From the NCBI GenBank assembly GCA_947476475.1, contig CANJQT010000010.1, forward strand, positions 1 through 55,394: a stretch of 55,394 nucleotides of DNA, in the 5' to 3' direction. Below, in pieces: positions 26,143-37,091 of the stretch; within the stretch, counting starts at the first letter, position 1, and every line of letters starts with the position of its first letter. Position numbers and translations under genes: made by a program. Source of the stretch: Paracoccaceae bacterium (GTDB taxonomy: Bacteria; Pseudomonadota; Alphaproteobacteria; Rhodobacterales; Rhodobacteraceae). The notes under the pieces were generated by a model. It was given only the letters and a program-made list of their open reading frames with translations. It did not search any database and was not told where the DNA came from.

Positions 26143-26559
26143 GCGCGGAGGGCTGGATGACCGCGGGCCGGCAACGGTTCGAGGAAAGTCCGGACTCCCT
26201 GAAGTGACGGTGCCGGGTAACGCCCGGCGGGGGCAACCCCAGGGAAAGCGCCACAGAGAAGAGACCGCCCCGGCCACATGGCCTTGGTCATCAACCGGGG
26301 TAAGGGTGAAACGGTGGGGTAAGAGCCCACCGCGGGACTGGTAACAGGACCGGCTAGGCAAGCCCCACCGGGAGCAATGCCGAATAGGGGTCTCGCGCGG
26401 GGCTGGTCCCGGATCTTGGTCCGGGATACCGCCGCAGGGTTACTTCGACCCGAGAGGCCCGGGTTGGCAGCTAGATCCCGTCGGTAACGGCGGGGCCAGA
26501 GGAATGGTCATCCAAGGGGGCAACCCCGGGACAGAATCCGGCTTACAGGCCCTCCGCGC
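26143..26559 (+). ncRNA. rnpB: RNase P RNA (M1-type, class A)
   Basis: The catalytic RNA of RNase P, which trims tRNA 5' ends. The conserved GAGGAAAGTCCGGACTCC (26191 on), ACAGAGAAGAGACCGCC, GGTAAGGGTGAAACGGTG and ACAGAATCCGGCTTACAGG blocks appear in the expected order. The terminal helix P1 pairs GCGCGGAGGGC (26143-26153) with GCCCTCCGCGC (26549-26559), which sets the ends. Length of about 417 bases is typical for alphaproteobacteria. ORFs reported inside it are spurious. Confidence 0.97.
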
Positions 26560-26569
26560 AAATTTCGGG

Positions 26570-26597
26570 CCAAAAAATCTTCCTTCGGTGTCCGAAG
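26570..26597 (-). terminator. Probable terminator of eno
   Basis: On the minus strand CTTCGG, loop ACA, CCGAAG is followed after five bases by six T, about 100 bases past the eno stop and just short of the 3' end of the convergent rnpB gene. Confidence 0.5.
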
Positions 26598-26694
26598 ATG
26601 CCGGGTCAGCCCGTCTGCGGCGACCAGCCGGACGTCTGCCGGTGGTCCGGGCGTGCTGCGTGGGCGCGGCAGGGGTGCCGCCGCGCCCGATCAA

Positions 26695-28897
<2,203 letters not shown>

Positions 28898-28901
28898 CGC
28901 C

Positions 28902-29321
28902 TCAGACCTTTTTCACGGGCACACCGAACAGTTCCAGCCGGTGCCCGGTCAGCCGGTAGCCGAGCTTGGTCGCGATCTTTTCCTGCAGCGCCTCGATGTC
29001 GGGATCGACGAATTCGATCACCTTGCCGGTGTCGAGGTCAATCAGATGGTCGTGATGGGTGCGCTCGGCATCCTCATAGCGGGCGCGCCCGTCGCCGAAT
29101 TCCAGCTTGTCGAGGATGCCAGCCTCGTCAAACAGCTTTACCGTCCGGTAGACGGTGGCCAGCGAAATCTTTGGGTCGATGGCGCAGGCGCGTGCATAGA
29201 GGATTTCCGCGTCAGGATGATCCGGCGAGGATTCGATGACGCGCGCGATTGTGCGCCGCTGTCCGGTCATGCGAAGACCCTTGGCTTCGCAGCGTGCAAG
29301 AATGGATAAGGACATCGGCAT
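28902..29321 (-). CDS. fur: Fur-family metalloregulator (Fur/Mur type)
   Basis: A 139-residue Fur-family repressor. It has an N-terminal winged helix (MTGQRRTIARVIE, ISLATVYRTVKLF) and a C-terminal dimer and metal-binding domain (THHDHLIDLDTGKVIEF, about 88-104). In Rhodobacteraceae and Rhizobiales this closest Fur type mainly senses manganese (Mur), iron control being shared with Irr and RirA. Only one C-terminal histidine cluster is seen and no CxxC pair, as in the Mur type. The target genes are not evident here. Confidence 0.87.
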   Translation of the reverse strand: MPMSLSILARCEAKGLRMTGQRRTIARVIESSPDHPDAEILYARACAIDPKISLATVYRTVKLFDEAGILDKLEFGDGRARYEDAERTHHDHLIDLDTGKVIEFVDPDIEALQEKIATKLGYRLTGHRLELFGVPVKKV

Positions 29322-29496
29322 GGATTCCGCTGAAGATCAGGTTGCGCTCTATGGTAACGGTGGTGCACGGAAAAGCCATGAAAAGCCACAAAGCCCGAAA
29401 AAACCGCGCACAGGCTGGATTTGAGGGCGCAGGCGCACGCCTGACCGCACCAAAAAACCGTGCGCGAAGAAAGCTGCATTTTCCTACCACATCCGC

Positions 29497-29525
29497 TTGA
29501 CGCCGTCGCGCCCCGTGCCTATTAC
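29497..29525 (+). promoter_or_regulatory. Promoter of the tRNA-Asp pair
   Basis: TTGACG (29497-29502), 17 bases, then TATTAC (29520-29525). This is a good sigma-70 match ending 38 bases before the first tRNA. Confidence 0.6.
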
Positions 29526-29563
29526 GCATCCCACGCTCGGGCGGCGATCCGGGCAAGATGTAC

Positions 29564-29640
29564 GCGGTGGTAGCTCAGTTGGTTAGAGTACCGGCCTGTC
29601 ACGCCGGGGGTCGCGGGTTCGAGCCCCGTCCACCGCGCCA
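29564..29640 (+). tRNA. tRNA-Asp (GTC), copy 1
   Basis: A 77-base cloverleaf with encoded CCA. The acceptor stem is GCGGTGG/CCACCGC, the anticodon loop CTGTCAC (anticodon GTC, 29598-29600) lies between CCGGC and GCCGG, and the T arm is GGTTCGAGCCC. The same transcript probably carries copy 2, 30 bases downstream. Confidence 0.97.
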
Positions 29641-29670
29641 CCTTCCCGGATCGCCCGAGAGCTGACCAGC

Positions 29671-29747
29671 GCGGTTGTAGCTCAGTCGGTTAGAGTACCG
29701 GCCTGTCACGCCGGGGGTCGCGGGTTCGAGCCCCGTCAACCGCGCCA
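29671..29747 (+). tRNA. tRNA-Asp (GTC), copy 2
   Basis: A 77-base tRNA nearly identical to copy 1, with encoded CCA and anticodon GTC (29705-29707). It differs in one D-loop base (T to C) and in pair 6:67 of the acceptor stem (G-C to T-A), a compensated change that keeps the helix. A T-rich tract follows the CCA and may end the transcript. Confidence 0.97.
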
Positions 29748-29892
29748 CTTCTTCTACATTGTTTGCTCATTCTCGCACGGCGTGCGCACCCGCCGCAGGG
29801 CAAACACTGGCTTGAAAGCGTGGCGCAGAAAATCCGGTGGCGGGGCGTGCTGGCCCCTGGCGATGAGCACCGCAGGGCGCTGATCGCATCCG

Positions 29893-30339
29893 CTATAGTG
29901 TCAGCCGGTAGCGCACATGGCCATCGCTAGGGATGAAACTGTCATAAAGCGCGCGCGCGGCGGCATTGTCCTGATCGGTGTTCCAGTAAAGCCGCTTCCA
30001 GCCGCGTGCCCGCGCGAGCGCGATCAGATCTTCGATCAGGGCGCGGCCTGCGCCCATACCTCGCGCTTCTGGTGCCACGAACATGTCTTCAAGATAGCAG
30101 TCGTCGCCCATTACCCAGGTCGAGGGGTGATTCTGGTGTATGGCGAAGCCAACGGCCCGCCCGGCGTGCAGGGCCAGCCGGGCCTTGAGCGGGCTCACGG
30201 GGTCGATCAGCCGCGCCCAGGTGTGGTCGGTGACTTCGGCGGGCAGGGTCACCTGATAATAGTCGAGAAACCCTTGCCAGAGCGTGCGCCAGGCGTCTTC
30301 GTCTTCGGGTTGCGCGTCGTGGATGGTGGTGTGTGTCAT
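29893..30339 (-). CDS. GNAT-family N-acetyltransferase
   Basis: A 148-residue acetyltransferase. The acetyl-CoA loop RGMGAG (93-98) follows the beta-4 strand CYLEDMFVAPEA, and YWNTDQDNAAARALYDSF is the usual C-terminal motif. The substrate is unknown. The start at 30339 (MTHTTIHDA) follows the dispersed repeat, and longer readings cross it. It shares the strand with the dipeptidase upstream. Confidence 0.83.
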   Translation of the reverse strand: MTHTTIHDAQPEDEDAWRTLWQGFLDYYQVTLPAEVTDHTWARLIDPVSPLKARLALHAGRAVGFAIHQNHPSTWVMGDDCYLEDMFVAPEARGMGAGRALIEDLIALARARGWKRLYWNTDQDNAAARALYDSFIPSDGHVRYRLTL

Positions 30340-30347
30340 GTCAGTCG

Positions 30348-30393
30348 CCGGGGGCGCTGCCCCCGGGCCCCCGGGATATTTGGAAAAAGAAGA
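30348..30393 (-). repeat. Dispersed palindromic repeat, copy B
   Basis: On the minus strand: a purine/pyrimidine-skewed TTCTTC run, CCAAATATCC, GGGGG, N3, then the hairpin GGGGGC-AGC-GCCCCC (30364-30350). It matches copy A at 19282-19328 in order and spacing. This copy lies between two same-strand genes and could weaken read-through from the dipeptidase into the acetyltransferase. Confidence 0.6.
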
Positions 30394-30397
30394 AGGA

Positions 30398-31780
30398 TCA
30401 GGAGAGTCTTGCCAGGATGCGCGCCCAGCTTCGGATGCCTTTATGGAAGCTTTCCACATCGTATTTTTCGTTCGGGCTGTGGATCTGGTCGTCATCCTTG
30501 GCGAAACCCACCAGCATCGCATCCATGCCGAGGACCGACTTGAAGTAGCCCGCGATCGGGATCGAGCCGCCCGAGCCCACATAGGCGGCCGGAAGGCCCC
30601 ACTCCTCGGTCAGGGCGGTGCGTGCGGCTTCGAAGGCGGGATCGGTGATTTCCATGACCGAGGCCGGGTTGTTGCCTTCGTTGGCGAATTCGGCCCGGCA
30701 GTCGGGGGGCAGCATTGCCCGGATATGGGCGCGGAAAGCGGCGCTGATCTTGGCGGGGTTCTGGCGCGAGACGAGGCGGAAGGAGACTTTTGCGCTGGCT
30801 TCTGCCGGAAGCACGGTCTTGAAGCCTGTGCCGGTGTAGCCGCCAGTGATGCCATTGAATTCGCAGGTTGGGCGTGACCAGAGCATTTCAAGCGGCGTGC
30901 GGTCCAGCTCGCCCGTCGGGACCGACAGGCCCACGTCGCCCAGGAATTTCGCATGATCGAAGGGCAGGGCCTGCCATTGGGCGCGGATCGCGTCAGGGAG
31001 TTCATCGACATCATCGTAAAAGCCGGGCAGGGTGACGCGGCCCTGATCGTCATGAAGGCTGGCAAGGATTTTCGTCAGCACCCGGATCGGGTTGGCAGCC
31101 GCGCCGCCATAGACGCCTGAATGCAGATCCTTGTTGGCGGCATGGATGGTGATCTGTTCTTGGACCAAGCCGCGCAGCATGGTGGTGATTGCGGGGTATT
31201 TGTCTTCGTGAAGGCTGGTGTCGCAGATCAGTGCGATGTCGGCTGTCAGTTCGGCTGCATGTTCCTTCATGAAAGGGACGAGCGAGAGTGAACTCGATTC
31301 CTCCTCGCCCTCAAGAAAGATCGTGAGCTTGCCGGGCAGGCTGCCGTGCACGGCTTTCCAGGCACCGCAGGCCTCGATGAAGGTCATCAGCTGGCCCTTA
31401 TCGTCCGACGCGCCGCGGGCGCGGATGACCCGGCCGTTCGGCGTGTCTTCGATGACCGGGTCGAAGGGGTCGCGGTGCCAAAGGTTGAGGGGATCGACGG
31501 GCTGGACATCATAATGGCCGTAGAACAGGAGGTGCCGCCCGTCGCCGGTTCCAGGACCCTGACCGTGGGCCACTACCATCGGATGGCCGGGGGTCGGACG
31601 GATGGCCGCGTCAAAGCCAAGGGCTGTCAGGTCCGCCGCCAGCCAGTCTGCCGCGCGGGCGCAGTCGTCCTTGTAGACCGGATCGGTCGAGATCGACGGG
31701 ATGCGCAGCAGGTCGTTCAGGCGTTCCAGCGCCTCGGGTAGGGTCTCGTCGATATGGGCAAGGACGGCATCAAGCGTCAT
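30398..31780 (-). CDS. M20-family dipeptidase
   Basis: A 460-residue zinc exopeptidase of the M20/ArgE-DapE family, near PepV-like or carnosinase-type dipeptidases. Seen are the first zinc site in YGHYDVQP (H89, D91), the acidic catalytic patch LEGEEESSS, and the dimerisation lid with [15 protein letters not shown]. The C-terminal [10 protein letters not shown] provides the last zinc-site region. The ATG at 31780 has GGAG upstream. The start at 31837 is not supported. Confidence 0.88.
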   Translation of the reverse strand: MTLDAVLAHIDETLPEALERLNDLLRIPSISTDPVYKDDCARAADWLAADLTALGFDAAIRPTPGHPMVVAHGQGPGTGDGRHLLFYGHYDVQPVDPLNLWHRDPFDPVIEDTPNGRVIRARGASDDKGQLMTFIEACGAWKAVHGSLPGKLTIFLEGEEESSSLSLVPFMKEHAAELTADIALICDTSLHEDKYPAITTMLRGLVQEQITIHAANKDLHSGVYGGAAANPIRVLTKILASLHDDQGRVTLPGFYDDVDELPDAIRAQWQALPFDHAKFLGDVGLSVPTGELDRTPLEMLWSRPTCEFNGITGGYTGTGFKTVLPAEASAKVSFRLVSRQNPAKISAAFRAHIRAMLPPDCRAEFANEGNNPASVMEITDPAFEAARTALTEEWGLPAAYVGSGGSIPIAGYFKSVLGMDAMLVGFAKDDDQIHSPNEKYDVESFHKGIRSWARILARLS

Positions 31781-31878
31781 CGGGTCACTCCGGAAATAGG
31801 GTTGTCCTGACCCTAACAGGCGGCGGGGCCAGCGCAAGCGGGGCGGCGCGGCAATTTGTGCTCTCGCGGAATCGTCAA

Positions 31879-31892
31879 TTGACCTCTATCAA
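31879..31892 (+). promoter_or_regulatory. FNR/FnrL-type operator upstream of hemA
   Basis: TTGAC-CTCT-ATCAA matches the TTGAT-N4-ATCAA consensus in 9 of 10 defined positions. It lies 62 bases before the hemA start. In Rhodobacter the same kind of site makes hemA respond to low oxygen through FnrL. Confidence 0.72.
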
Positions 31893-31953
31893 GGCGCGAC
31901 GTTTTCCGATGATGCACATGTCGGTCAACAGTCAGGCCCGCGCGAGGATTTCG

Positions 31954-33177
31954 ATGGACTATACCGCAGCATTGGACAGTGCGTTGCAGCGCCTGCACGG
32001 CGAAGGCCGCTATCGGACTTTCATCGACATCGAACGGCGGCAGGGTCAGTTCCCGAAGGCGATCTGGCGGCGGCCGGACGGGACCGAGCGCGAGATCACT
32101 GTCTGGTGTGGCAATGATTATCTGGGCATGGGGCAGCATCCGGCAGTGCTGAAGGCCATGCACGAGGCGCTTGAGGCGACCGGCGCCGGATCGGGCGGCA
32201 CGCGCAATATTTCGGGCACGACGATTTGGCACAAGCGGCTGGAGGCCGAGCTGGCGGACCTGCATGGCAAAGAGGCGGCGCTGGTCTTTTCGTCGGCCTA
32301 TATCGCCAATGACGCCACCCTTTCGACGTTGCCCAAGCTGTTCCCGGGACTGATCATCTATTCTGATGCGCTGAACCACGCCTCGATGATCGAAGGCGTG
32401 CGCAGGAATGGCGGTGCCAAGCGGGTATTCCGGCACAATGATGTTGCGCATTTGCGCGAATTGCTGGCCGCGGACGATCCGGCGGCGCCGAAGCTGATCG
32501 CGTTCGAATCGCTTTATTCGATGGATGGCGATTTTGGCCCGATCGGGGCGATCTGCGATCTGGCCCGCGAATTCGGCGCGCTGACCTATCTGGATGAGGT
32601 TCATGCGGTGGGCCTGTACGGCCCGCGTGGCGGTGGTGTGGCCGAGCGGGACAGGCTGATGGACCGGATCGATATCATCAACGGCACGCTGGCCAAGGCC
32701 TACGGCGTCTTTGGCGGCTATATCGCGGCAAGTGCGAAAATGGTTGATGCGATAAGGTCTTATGCGCCGGGCTTCATCTTTACCACGTCGCTGCCACCTG
32801 CGGTGGCGGCAGGGGCGGCAGCTTCGGTTGCACATCTGAAGACCGATCAGGCGTTGCGCGATGCGCACCATGCGCAGGCGCGGATCCTGAAGATGCGGCT
32901 GAAAGGGCTGGGCCTGCCCATCGTCGATCACGGCAGCCATATCGTGCCCGTGCATGTCGGCGATCCGGTTCATTGCAAGATGCTGTCGGACATGCTGCTT
33001 GAGAACTTCGGCATTTATGCCCAGCCGATCAATTTCCCCACTGTGCCGCGCGGCACCGAGCGGCTGCGGTTCACCCCTTCGCCAGTCCATACGCCGGGCG
33101 ACGTTGATCGTCTTGTCCGGGCGTTGGATCAGTTGTGGGGCCACTGTGCGCTGAATCGCGCTGAACTTTCGGCGTGA
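31954..33177 (+). CDS. hemA: 5-aminolevulinate synthase
   Basis: A 407-residue PLP enzyme that condenses glycine and succinyl-CoA, the first step of tetrapyrrole synthesis in alphaproteobacteria. Seen are [42 protein letters not shown] and the PLP lysine in [12 protein letters not shown]. The length equals that of known Rhodobacter HemA. The ATG at 31954 has GAGGA 5-8 bases upstream; a longer reading from 31858 would place the FNR box inside the coding region. Oxygen control is likely through that box. Confidence 0.95.
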   Translation: MDYTAALDSALQRLHGEGRYRTFIDIERRQGQFPKAIWRRPDGTEREITVWCGNDYLGMGQHPAVLKAMHEALEATGAGSGGTRNISGTTIWHKRLEAELADLHGKEAALVFSSAYIANDATLSTLPKLFPGLIIYSDALNHASMIEGVRRNGGAKRVFRHNDVAHLRELLAADDPAAPKLIAFESLYSMDGDFGPIGAICDLAREFGALTYLDEVHAVGLYGPRGGGVAERDRLMDRIDIINGTLAKAYGVFGGYIAASAKMVDAIRSYAPGFIFTTSLPPAVAAGAAASVAHLKTDQALRDAHHAQARILKMRLKGLGLPIVDHGSHIVPVHVGDPVHCKMLSDMLLENFGIYAQPINFPTVPRGTERLRFTPSPVHTPGDVDRLVRALDQLWGHCALNRAELSA

Positions 33178-33292
33178 TGGCCCGAATCCGGTGCATAGGG
33201 CCTTGCCCTGTGGTATGGAATCTTCAATAGGGCGACAGCGTACGGACGAATCGTTGATCGTTCACAAATACGGGACAGAGGCACATCAGGGC

Positions 33293-34543
33293 ATGATCGG
33301 GCGGAGGTCGAAACCTTCGGCGGACGAAGCGGGCAAACCCAAGGGGTTTGACGATTTCGAACTGCGACTTGGCGACGTGCTGCGCGGCGAGCGGGCAACC
33401 CTGTCTAAATCGCTGCTGGATGTTCAGCGCGAACTGCGCATCAAGGCCAGCTACATCGCCGCCATCGAAAACTGCGATATTGCCGCTTTTGACACGCCGG
33501 GGTTCATTGCCGGTTATGTGCGTTCCTATGCGCGCTATCTTGGAATTGATGCCGACTGGGCCTTTGACCGCTTCTGCAAGGAAGCCAATTTCACCGTGGC
33601 GCATGGCATGTCGGCAGCCGCCTCAGGGGCCGTGACCGCCGCACGCCGCAAAAAGGAATATGACGAGCCGCTTGCCAATCCCAATGCTTCATTCGTGCCG
33701 CGGACTGAAAGCTTTTTCGCCGGTTTTGAGCCACGGGCATTCGGGTCGATCGCGGTTCTGATCGCGCTGGTTTCGGGCATCGGCTACGGTGGTTGGGCGG
33801 TGCTTCAGGAAGTCCAGCGCGTTCAGCTTTCGCCCATTGACCAGCCCCCCGGTGTCGAAGCCGAACTTGATCCGCTGGCCAGTGCAGCCAGTGCGCCGCA
33901 GGCAGAACAAAACGGCGATCTGGTGGCCTTGCTGCCCGGCGCGGACAGTCAGCCTGACCCGGAAGCCCTGAGCCGCCTTTACCGCCCGCAGGCGTTGGAT
34001 GCGCCGGTGCTTGTGCCGCGCGACGGTCCGATTGCGGCGATTGACCCGCGCACGGTTGGTGTGCTTTCGGCACAAGAGCCGCTAGTGGCCGTGGAAACGA
34101 CATCATCCCCCGGATTGGGCGATTCGCCGGTTCAGGTTGTTGCTGCAGATGCGCCCGGCATAGAGTTGATCGCGGCGCGCCCGTCCTGGGTGCGGGTGCA
34201 AGGCGCCGACGGCACGGTGCTGTTTGAAAAGATCCTTGACGCGGGCGAGCATTACATCATTCCGCCGACTGACGCGCCCCCGCTTCTGCGGGCCGGTGAA
34301 TCCGGAGCTGTCTATTTCGTGGTCAATGGCGTGACTTATGGCCCGGCGGGCGAAGCGGGCAAGGTCACGAAAGATATCATCCTCACCCCGTCGGCGCTGA
34401 CGCAGCGCTATGTCGCAGCTGATCCGGCCGCAGACGAAGATCTGGCGCGGGCGATTGCTGTCGCATCGGCCTCGCCGGACGGTCTGGTTGCGGATCCGGC
34501 AACATCCGGGGTGGTGCCTGTGCCGGGTGAGCCGACCGAATAG
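33293..34543 (+). CDS. RodZ-like helix-turn-helix membrane protein (DUF4115)
   Basis: A 416-residue protein. The cytoplasmic N-terminal HTH_25-type domain (DFELRLGDVLRGERATLSKS, about 20-100) is followed by a linker, one membrane helix (about 145-165), a Pro/Ala/Asp-rich periplasmic linker and a C-terminal DUF4115 beta domain (about 285-380). RodZ links MreB to the elongasome and helps set rod shape. The C-terminal tail is acidic. The start is set by homology; the ribosome site (CAGGG) is weak. It sits between hemA and ispG, a common order in this family. Confidence 0.8.
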   Translation: MIGRRSKPSADEAGKPKGFDDFELRLGDVLRGERATLSKSLLDVQRELRIKASYIAAIENCDIAAFDTPGFIAGYVRSYARYLGIDADWAFDRFCKEANFTVAHGMSAAASGAVTAARRKKEYDEPLANPNASFVPRTESFFAGFEPRAFGSIAVLIALVSGIGYGGWAVLQEVQRVQLSPIDQPPGVEAELDPLASAASAPQAEQNGDLVALLPGADSQPDPEALSRLYRPQALDAPVLVPRDGPIAAIDPRTVGVLSAQEPLVAVETTSSPGLGDSPVQVVAADAPGIELIAARPSWVRVQGADGTVLFEKILDAGEHYIIPPTDAPPLLRAGESGAVYFVVNGVTYGPAGEAGKVTKDIILTPSALTQRYVAADPAADEDLARAIAVASASPDGLVADPATSGVVPVPGEPTE

Positions 34544-34627
34544 CGGCCACTCCGGCCAAGTCCGGTTGCCTTGGCGGGGCCGGGGGCCTATCTAGGCGCT
34601 GACCCTTCCCGACTGTCGAGCGCACCC

Positions 34628-35743
34628 ATGTCCCATAATCCGATCCGTCCTTGGCGTTCCATCGAACGGCGCCCTTCGCGCAAGATCATGGTCGGCAAAG
34701 TGGCCGTTGGCGGCGACGCGCCGATATCGGTCCAGACGATGACCAACACCATCACCTCGGATGTGAAGGCCACACTGGAACAGGTCCAGCGCGCCGCAGC
34801 CGCCGGGGCAGACATCGTGCGGATCTCGACGCCCGACGAGGACAGCACGCGCGCGCTAAGGGACATTGTCGCCGAGAGCCCGGTGCCGATCGTCGCCGAC
34901 ATCCACTTCCACTACAAACGCGCCATTGAGGCCGCCGAGGCCGGTGCCGCCTGCCTGCGCATCAACCCCGGCAATATCGGTGACGCAAGACGGGTGCGCG
35001 AGGTGATCAAGGCGGCGCGCGATCATGGCTGTTCGATCCGGATCGGGGTGAATGCCGGGAGTCTGGAAAAGCACCTGCTGGACAAATATGCCGAACCCTG
35101 CCCGGAGGCGATGGTTGAATCCGGGCTCGATCATATCAAGCTTCTGCAAGACAATGATTTTCACGAATTCAAGATCAGCGTGAAGGCGTCTGATGTGTTT
35201 CTGGCCGCTGCAGCCTATCAGCAGCTGGCCGCCGCCACCGATGCGCCCATCCATCTGGGGATAACCGAAGCGGGTGGGCTTGTGTCCGGCACGGTGAAAT
35301 CGGCAATCGGGCTTGGCAACCTTTTGTGGGCCGGAATTGGCGACACGATCAGGGTTTCCTTGTCTGCGGACCCGGTTGAAGAGGTGAAAGTGGGCTTCGA
35401 GATCCTCAAATCCCTTGGCCTTCGCCACCGCGGCGTCACCATCATCTCGTGCCCGTCCTGTGCGCGTCAGGGGTTCGATGTGATCAAGACGGTCAGCGCG
35501 CTGGAAGAGCGGTTGGCCCATATCACCGCGTCGCTGTCGCTGTCGATCATCGGTTGCGTGGTCAATGGCCCCGGCGAGGCGCTGATGACCGATATTGGCT
35601 TCACGGGCGGCGGTGCTGGCAAGGGCATGGTTTATCTGGCCGGCAAGCAGCATCATACGATGGGCAACGCGGCAATGATCGACCATATTGTCGAACTTGT
35701 CGAAGCAAAGGCCGCAGAGATTGAAGCAGTGCAGGCCGGTTAG
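34628..35743 (+). CDS. ispG: (E)-4-hydroxy-3-methylbut-2-enyl-diphosphate synthase
   Basis: A 371-residue [4Fe-4S] enzyme of the MEP isoprenoid pathway, acting on 2-C-methyl-D-erythritol 2,4-cyclodiphosphate. The TIM barrel ([35 protein letters not shown]) is followed by the iron-sulfur domain with CPSC (about 276-279) and [10 protein letters not shown] (about 310-319). The ATG at 34628 opens the conserved [18 protein letters not shown] start. Confidence 0.96.
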   Translation: MSHNPIRPWRSIERRPSRKIMVGKVAVGGDAPISVQTMTNTITSDVKATLEQVQRAAAAGADIVRISTPDEDSTRALRDIVAESPVPIVADIHFHYKRAIEAAEAGAACLRINPGNIGDARRVREVIKAARDHGCSIRIGVNAGSLEKHLLDKYAEPCPEAMVESGLDHIKLLQDNDFHEFKISVKASDVFLAAAAYQQLAAATDAPIHLGITEAGGLVSGTVKSAIGLGNLLWAGIGDTIRVSLSADPVEEVKVGFEILKSLGLRHRGVTIISCPSCARQGFDVIKTVSALEERLAHITASLSLSIIGCVVNGPGEALMTDIGFTGGGAGKGMVYLAGKQHHTMGNAAMIDHIVELVEAKAAEIEAVQAG

Positions 35744-35779
35744 TGCCACTCTTTCTTTGAAGCCTTCTTCAAGTTCTCA

Positions 35780-35793
35780 CCCATTCGAATGGG
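35780..35793. other. 14-bp perfect palindrome between ispG and tRNA-Phe
   Basis: CCCATTCGAATGGG reads the same on both strands. It lies 37 bases past ispG with no T run. It could be an operator or part of a transcript end. The rest of 35744-35952 shows only the tRNA promoter. Confidence 0.35.
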
Positions 35794-35891
35794 GTCACGT
35801 ACCCAATGGCATTCGCAAGGCAGCGCAGCGGCACCGGGGCAGGTTTGCACTAAATCTGACAGGCCCGCCGTGGTTTTTTTGCCAAACCCTC

Positions 35892-35920
35892 TGGACAGCC
35901 CCGGCCCGCGCGACTAAGAA
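35892..35920 (+). promoter_or_regulatory. Promoter of tRNA-Phe
   Basis: TGGACA (35892-35897), a 17-base spacer and TAAGAA (35915-35920). The -35 is 5/6 to consensus and the -10 is weak. It ends 33 bases before the tRNA. Confidence 0.4.
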
Positions 35921-35952
35921 CGCGCCACTTGGACGGTAACGCCCGATCAGGT

Positions 35953-36028
35953 GCCCAGATAGCTCAGTTGGTAGAGCAGCGGATTGAAAATTCGCGTGTC
36001 GCTGGTTCGATTCCGGCTCTGGGCACCA
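35953..36028 (+). tRNA. tRNA-Phe (GAA)
   Basis: A 76-base cloverleaf with encoded CCA: acceptor GCCCAGA/TCTGGGC, anticodon loop TTGAAAA (GAA at 35986-35988), T arm TGGTTCGATTCC. Beyond it, 36029-36146 shows no gene. The region just downstream (LysR and dehydrogenase genes) has an AT-rich spacer unlike its neighbours. Confidence 0.97.
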
Positions 36029-36146
36029 CTTTATCTTCCCTTAATATCCAATGCTTGGTGAAAGCCTTGTAAAACAGCCAATACGAAGGTTTGCCGCCTT
36101 TGTCTGGATGCATCACACCTTCAGCAGAGGCGAAGCAGGCGAAGTG

Positions 36147-36992
36147 TCACCACAACTCGGACACGATTGCCTTGACCTCACGCATCGCAGGTGAAAGTCC
36201 CTGCGCCCTCGTGACGATCTGGATGCAAGTCTGCGGCAGCTCTGGCAGTCCGCTCTGCTCGGTCAGCATCCTAAGGCTCGACGGTAGCGTTCCCGCAGCC
36301 ATCACGGTTACAGCCAGATCGGCGGCAACTGCGGCCTGGATCACCTGTCCATTCGCACTGACAAGGGCCACTCGGTGCCGAACGCCAGCCTCTATCAGGC
36401 GCCGAGTTGCTGCCAATCTGAACGCGCAACCGTCGGGGAAGAAGGCGAAAGGCCAGATGCCATCTTCCGGCAGCGCAAACTCGGGGGATGCGACCCACTG
36501 CAACGGTGGTTGCGCCAGAATCTCGGCCTGCGGCAGGACATGCGGCAAGGTGACGACAGCCAGATCAAGAGATCGCGCCTCGACCTGCTGGCACAATTGG
36601 CGGCTCAGTCCGGTCACCACAGAAAGTTCAACTCCCGGCAACCTGTGCCGGAGTGACCGCAAGAGTTGAGGAAGCATTGGCAGGACATAGTCCTCGGCTA
36701 TGCCCAATCGAACACCACCAGCAATGTGGCCGCGCAGTGCAAGCAGCACCAGCCCATCATGCGCGTCAACGACCAGTTGCGCCTTTTCCAGCAACTCCAT
36801 GCCCGAGGGCGTGAGTGCGACATCGTGATAGCTGCGCTGAAAAAGCGAAACACCAAGCAGCGTTTCAAGTTGAAGGATGCGCTGGGACATGGTCGCCTGC
36901 GAACAGCACAGCCGTGCCGCGGCGCGTGAAAAACTGCGTTCTGCCGCCACGGCAAGGAAGGATCGAATGAGTCTGGTGTCTACGTCATGCAT
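36147..36992 (-). CDS. LysR-family transcriptional regulator
   Basis: A 281-residue LysR regulator. The N-terminal winged helix (LIRSFLAVAAERSFSRAAARLCCSQATMSQRI, about 7-38) and the substrate-binding domain are complete. It is divergent from a beta-hydroxyacid dehydrogenase gene, the usual layout for a LysR regulator and its target. The inducer is not known. The spacer holds an inverted repeat that may be its operator. Confidence 0.88.
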   Translation of the reverse strand: MHDVDTRLIRSFLAVAAERSFSRAAARLCCSQATMSQRILQLETLLGVSLFQRSYHDVALTPSGMELLEKAQLVVDAHDGLVLLALRGHIAGGVRLGIAEDYVLPMLPQLLRSLRHRLPGVELSVVTGLSRQLCQQVEARSLDLAVVTLPHVLPQAEILAQPPLQWVASPEFALPEDGIWPFAFFPDGCAFRLAATRRLIEAGVRHRVALVSANGQVIQAAVAADLAVTVMAAGTLPSSLRMLTEQSGLPELPQTCIQIVTRAQGLSPAMREVKAIVSELW

Positions 36993-37003
36993 ATAGTTAT
37001 TGG

Positions 37004-37017
37004 ATAAATCAATTTAT
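37004..37017. promoter_or_regulatory. Inverted repeat in the LysR/dehydrogenase spacer
   Basis: ATAAAT-CA-ATTTAT is a perfect repeat just before the LysR start, in an AT-rich 99-base spacer between divergent genes. It fits the T-N11-A style of LysR sites loosely. Confidence 0.45.
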
Positions 37018-37091
37018 GTCATAAGTGAATATGATTTTACCAATACTATCACCTGACGCTATTCATTGGAAAAGCGCAGGGGAGGTTCATC

